From Leptospira haakeii (GTDB taxonomy: Bacteria > Spirochaetota > Leptospiria > Leptospirales > Leptospiraceae), in assembly GCF_002812045.1 (NCBI RefSeq), contig NZ_NPEG01000006.1:62001-126000 (forward strand): a stretch of 64,000 bases of DNA. Direction: 5' to 3'. The position numbers and the translations under genes were made by a program. Below, in pieces: positions 60,616-64,000 of the stretch. The notes under the pieces are model-generated. The model saw only the letters and a program-made list of their open reading frames with translations. It was not told the DNA's origin and did no database searches. Numbering within the stretch: the first letter of the stretch is position 1; each line of letters starts with the position of its first letter.

Positions 60616-60762
60616 GACACAGAGCTTAGGAGAGGCCACAAGGAATTTTTCACACGAAGACACAGAGTCACAAAGAAATTTTATAACGCTAAATAGAAAG
60701 ACCTCCGTGTCTTCGTGCCTCTGTGTGAAACCCACTCTGCGTCTCTTTCAAACTCTGTGTCT
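60614..60762. repeat. Palindromic dispersed repeat, copy 2 (nested arms)
   Basis: Outer arms AGACACAGAG (60614-60623) and CTCTGTGTCT (60753-60762) enclose inner arms starting TTTTCACACGAAGACACAG (60647-60675) and ending CTCTGTGTGAAA (60700-60730). The units CACGAAG/CACAGAG match those of the element at 10392-10472. It fills the gap between the convergent NlpC/P60 and LON-domain genes and touches the latter's stop codon. Confidence 0.65.
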
Positions 60763-61376
60763 CATTCCCCTAAATTCATTTCTTCTACAATTCCAACAAG
60801 AAGTTGCGCTTTCAGAATTTGATCTGTGCTGGAAAGGATTTCCTGCTTTTTCTTAAAATTAAAATTTAGGATAGAAGAGATAAAATCCACAGGGAAAGGA
60901 TGAGACCAAAGATCGTTCATTCGGAGGATCAATTCTTCTTTCGCACCTTCTGAAAGTAGAATACGTTTAGTGAGATATAAGATACGATCGAAGATCTCTA
61001 CGAATATTTTATCTTCGATATATTTGGAATCAGGTTCTATTTTTTCCACAATCCCGATCCGAAAAGGTTCCATAGTATCGTAAGATTCCAGTTTTGCGAT
61101 ACCTTTACCTTCGAGTAGGATATTGGATCTTCCATCAGGAAGTGGATCTCTTCGAACGATTGTACCCCAACCAAAAACAGTTTCAATTTCAGGTTGAGGA
61201 TTTTTTAAATTACCTGGCTCCATTTTAATAGGAGCAATCGCCATTTCTTCTCCGGACTCGGAACAATAATCGAGCATCATCCTGTATCTAGGCTCGAAAA
61301 TATGAAGAGGGAGAAATGTGCCTGGAAATAAGATGACTTCAGGAAGAGGAAAGATCGGAATTGTAGTTCTTGACAC
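60762..61376 (-). CDS. LON substrate-binding-domain protein
   Basis: 204 residues corresponding to the N-terminal domain of the Lon protease (LON_substr_bdg) without ATPase or protease parts. It has IPIFPLPEVILFPGTFLPLHIFEPRYRMML and FGWGTIVRRDPLPDGRSNILLEGKGIAKL, both characteristic. Stand-alone proteins of this type occur in many bacteria with unclear function; they may bind substrates or act as adaptors. The downstream gap to the NlpC/P60 gene is filled by the repeat. It is divergent from the heptose kinase gene. Confidence 0.93.
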   Translation of the reverse strand: MSRTTIPIFPLPEVILFPGTFLPLHIFEPRYRMMLDYCSESGEEMAIAPIKMEPGNLKNPQPEIETVFGWGTIVRRDPLPDGRSNILLEGKGIAKLESYDTMEPFRIGIVEKIEPDSKYIEDKIFVEIFDRILYLTKRILLSEGAKEELILRMNDLWSHPFPVDFISSILNFNFKKKQEILSSTDQILKAQLLVGIVEEMNLGE

Positions 61377-61438
61377 CTAGGATTTATCCTAACCTGTTGA
61401 AGTGAAAACGCAAATCAAATTGTAAGACCGGTTTAAAA

Positions 61439-62449
61439 TTGTACTACTTAGATAAAAAGCGATATTTGGAAGCGGCTTCTAAATTAAAAACCACTAAAAT
61501 TATAGTCATAGGTGATCTTATCCTAGATGAGTATCTGATCGGAGAAGTGAATCGAATTTCTCCTGAGGCTCCCGTTCCTGTGGTCTGGGTAAGGAACGAA
61601 AAAACAACTTTGGGTGGAGCGGGAAATGTTGTAAAAAATCTTTCACGTTTAGGAGTCCAATCCTTTGTGCTTGGTAGAGCGGGGAATGACTCTGCCGCCA
61701 AAACCTTGGATGATCTTCTTTCTACAGAAAATACAATCTCTTCTAAAAACACAATTATCCGTTCCGAAAAAGTTCCTACGATCCTAAAAACTAGAGTAAT
61801 CGCTGGTCACCAACAAGTTTGCCGTATTGATAGAGAAGAAACATTTCCTTTAAGCGATTCGGAAGAAAAACAATTATTAGAAAGTTTTTCCAAGATCATC
61901 CAAGAAGCGGACGCAGTTGTTCTTTCCGATTATGATAAGGGAACTTTAACTGCAAGTCTCATCCGCAAATCGATCGATATAGCAGTCCAGCATAAAAAAA
62001 TCGTAACGGTGGATCCGCAAGTGTCTCATTTTTTCCAATATGAGAAAGCGACTGTAATGACCCCGAATCATCATGAGGCAGGAAAGGCTCTCGGCAAAAA
62101 ATTAGAAACAAATGCAGAAGTAGAAGAAGCAGCCAAGAAGATTGCGGAAAATTTAAATTCTCCTTCTATGATGATCACTCGTGGAGAAAAAGGAATGAGC
62201 CTTTATATTTCTTCCGAATCTAAAACCTATCATATTCCTACTGTGGCTAAAGAGGTTTTCGATGTAACTGGAGCAGGTGACACTGTGATCTCAGTTTATA
62301 CTTCTTTTTTGGCAGCTGGTTTAGGTGAGTTAGAAGCGGCTATCGTTTCCAATGCAGCGGCAGGAGTAGTGGTAGGTAAACTAGGTGCTGAAACTGTTTC
62401 CTTAGAAGAACTTTTAGAAGCTCTGGAGAAAAGAGGAAGTTTTCAGTGA
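61439..62449 (+). CDS. rfaE1: D-glycero-beta-D-manno-heptose-7-phosphate kinase
   Basis: 336 residues, a ribokinase/PfkB-family kinase. It has GDLILDEYLIGEVNRISPEAPVPV and TLGGAGNVVKNLSRLG at the N-terminus and the catalytic-Asp motif DVTGAGDTVISVYTSF near the C-terminus. It makes heptose 1,7-bisphosphate for LPS core heptose. The adenylyltransferase part found fused in E. coli HldE is separate here, encoded by the next gene. The start is TTG at 61439. Its stop overlaps the GTG of that gene. Confidence 0.94.
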   Translation: MYYLDKKRYLEAASKLKTTKIIVIGDLILDEYLIGEVNRISPEAPVPVVWVRNEKTTLGGAGNVVKNLSRLGVQSFVLGRAGNDSAAKTLDDLLSTENTISSKNTIIRSEKVPTILKTRVIAGHQQVCRIDREETFPLSDSEEKQLLESFSKIIQEADAVVLSDYDKGTLTASLIRKSIDIAVQHKKIVTVDPQVSHFFQYEKATVMTPNHHEAGKALGKKLETNAEVEEAAKKIAENLNSPSMMITRGEKGMSLYISSESKTYHIPTVAKEVFDVTGAGDTVISVYTSFLAAGLGELEAAIVSNAAAGVVVGKLGAETVSLEELLEALEKRGSFQ

Positions 62450-62940
62450 AGTCTTCTTTCTCTTCTTGTATTGAGAAAATTATTCCTTTTCACGAAGCTA
62501 AGAATGTTTCACAAAAGGTCCGTTCTAGCCAAAAAATCGTTTTTACCAATGGTGTATTCGATCTAGTTCATAAAGGACATCTTACTTATCTCTCTCAAGC
62601 GAGGGACTTGGGTGATGTTCTTTGGATTGGGATCAATTCAGATTCATCCGTCAAAAGATTAAAAGGTCCCGAACGTCCTGTAAATCCGGAAGAAGATCGG
62701 GCACTTCTTCTTTCCTGCCTTTCCTTTGTGGATTATATCAGTGTGTTTTCGGAAGACACTCCTTTGGAACTGATCTCTCAGATAGCACCTCATATTCACG
62801 TAAAAGGGGGAGATTATGATCTGGAAGCTCTTCCTGAGACTCCACTTGTCCGCAAATTAGGTGGAGAAGTTAAAATTCTACCCTTTGTTCCCGGATTTTC
62901 CAGTACGGATCTGATCCGCCGCATTCGGCAAAAACCCTAG
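62446..62940 (+). CDS. rfaE2: D-glycero-beta-D-manno-heptose 1-phosphate adenylyltransferase
   Basis: 164 residues, a nucleotidyltransferase of the cytidylyltransferase family with the HxGH-type motif VFDLVHKGHLTYL, ERPVNPEEDRALLLSCLSFV and VKGGDYD. It converts heptose 1-phosphate to ADP-heptose. Together with the preceding kinase it equals the two halves of E. coli HldE. GTG start at 62446, overlapping the kinase stop by four bases. The CTP synthase gene follows 81 bases downstream. Confidence 0.94.
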   Translation: MKSSFSSCIEKIIPFHEAKNVSQKVRSSQKIVFTNGVFDLVHKGHLTYLSQARDLGDVLWIGINSDSSVKRLKGPERPVNPEEDRALLLSCLSFVDYISVFSEDTPLELISQIAPHIHVKGGDYDLEALPETPLVRKLGGEVKILPFVPGFSSTDLIRRIRQKP

Positions 62941-63021
62941 ATTTACTTCTCAATTCTACGAAATTCCGAGTTGGATTTTCCGAGACTGAAGAAAACTCTG
63001 TTCAGCAGGTAGGAGTTCGGT

Positions 63022-64000
63022 TTGTCCAAAACTAAATTTATTTTCGTGACCGGAGGTGTTTGTTCCTCCCTTGGTAAGGGTGTATCCGCTGCAGCCCTTG
63101 GATGCCTTTTGGAAAGTAGGGGTTACACCGTTTCTCTTCAAAAAATGGATCCTTATATCAATATTGATCCCGGGACCATGAGCCCGTACCAGCACGGTGA
63201 AGTGTATGTGACCGAAGATGGCGCAGAAACTGATTTGGATCTTGGATATTACGAAAGATTTACCAAGTCCAAGTTTACTCGTAAGAATTCGGTCTCCACA
63301 GGACAAATTTATAATACCGTAATCCAAAGAGAAAGAAAAGGGGATTATCTGGGAAGAACAGTCCAGGTTGTTCCTCATATCACTAATGAGATCCGAAATA
63401 GGATCTATACTCTTGCAAGAGAAAATGCAACTGACTTTGTGATCGTCGAGATCGGTGGAACAGTGGGAGACATTGAGTCCATTCCATTCTTAGAAGCGAT
63501 CCGTCAGATGAGATACGAGCACGGTCCTTCTCAAGTTTTATTTATCCATGTTACTTTAGTTCCTACCATCACAGTAGCAGGGGAAGCAAAAACAAAACCG
63601 ACTCAACACTCTGTTAAAGAACTTTTGGCGTTAGGGATCCAACCGGATATTTTGATCTGTCGTGTGAACCAACCTATGCCAAAGGAAATGAAAGGGAAAA
63701 TTTCCTCCTTCTGTAACGTTAAAGAAGAAAATGTAATCTCTGCTTCCGATATCAGTACTTCCATTTACGAAATTCCTAAAATGTATAAAGAAGAAAAATT
63801 GGATCAAGTTGTTCTAAAAACATTAGGGCTGGAACTTGGAAAATCTAATTTTACGGAATGGGAGAAGATCATAAAAAGTCTTCACTCCGCAAAACAAACC
63901 GTACAAATAGCAGTGGTTGGAAAGTATATTTCTCTTCATGATGCATATCGTTCCGTTTACGAAAGTTTATCCCATGGTGGAATTGCGAACGAAGCAAACG
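63022..64000 (+). CDS. pyrG: CTP synthase, N-terminal part (runs off the right edge)
   Basis: The frame begins at TTG 63022 with AGGAG upstream and is open to the end of the window (about 326 codons). The start [20 protein letters not shown] is the conserved synthetase-domain beginning, followed by [20 protein letters not shown] and [16 protein letters not shown], all typical. It makes CTP from UTP, ATP and glutamine. The glutamine amidotransferase domain lies mostly beyond the edge. Confidence 0.96.
   Translation, partial: MSKTKFIFVTGGVCSSLGKGVSAAALGCLLESRGYTVSLQKMDPYINIDPGTMSPYQHGEVYVTEDGAETDLDLGYYERFTKSKFTRKNSVSTGQIYNTVIQRERKGDYLGRTVQVVPHITNEIRNRIYTLARENATDFVIVEIGGTVGDIESIPFLEAIRQMRYEHGPSQVLFIHVTLVPTITVAGEAKTKPTQHSVKELLALGIQPDILICRVNQPMPKEMKGKISSFCNVKEENVISASDISTSIYEIPKMYKEEKLDQVVLKTLGLELGKSNFTEWEKIIKSLHSAKQTVQIAVVGKYISLHDAYRSVYESLSHGGIANEAN

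Overview
The window is a 64 kb stretch of spirochaete chromosome, almost certainly Leptospira. The grounds are moderate-to-low GC content, TTG and GTG starts mixed with ATG, lipoproteins with relaxed spirochaetal lipoboxes, FlaB-type flagellins of about 283 residues, a rpsU-yqeY-dnaG-rpoD macromolecular synthesis block, and split heptose kinase/adenylyltransferase genes. The species is not determined; base composition seems higher than in L. interrogans, which hints at a non-interrogans lineage (inference by eye). No rRNA, insertion sequence, prophage or CRISPR array was seen. There is one tRNA (Ala, GGC).

Layout. 1-5.9 kb: end of a K+ channel-like membrane protein, galE, a lipoprotein related to cholesterol-dependent cytolysins, fbp and three small conserved genes. 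6-10.4 kb: rpsU, yqeY, dnaG, rpoD. 10.4-19.4 kb: glpD, tyrS, a NodB-type deacetylase, an RND permease with def and a hydrolase-like gene, and tRNA-Ala. 19.4-22.9 kb: a coiled-coil/GAF-SpoIIE-ATPase/STAS partner-switching operon. 22.9-27.3 kb: a two-subunit biotin-dependent acyl-CoA carboxylase. 27.5-31 kb: an Ig-like lipoprotein and a subtilase. 31-42.2 kb: a nine-gene chemosensory operon on the minus strand. 42.4-47.7 kb: ispH, a flagellin, and GT39 and GT2 glycosyltransferases. 47.8-56.3 kb: a PHP-domain protein and a Cus-type copper/silver efflux operon with small Cys/His-rich exported proteins. 56.4-64 kb: a second flagellin, a PduO-type adenosyltransferase, a POT transporter, an NlpC/P60 protein, a LON-domain protein, hldE-like genes and the start of pyrG.

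The most notable system is the chemosensory operon. Its receptor has three tandem PAS modules that look like the haem-binding PAS of Pseudomonas Aer2, each with a His and a Trp exactly 49 residues apart. It sits beside cheW, cheD, cheB, cheA and cheY, plus a STAS protein and two histidine-kinase-type proteins, but no cheR. Other points of interest are the cytolysin-like lipoprotein without a recognisable cholesterol-binding undecapeptide, and flagellin leaders that both carry a hairpin loop with an ANGGA motif plus a second ANGGA over the Shine-Dalgarno site (a CsrA-like layout). A six-Cys secreted peptide at the end of the Cus operon and a subtilase with Ser in place of the oxyanion-hole Asn are also worth a look.
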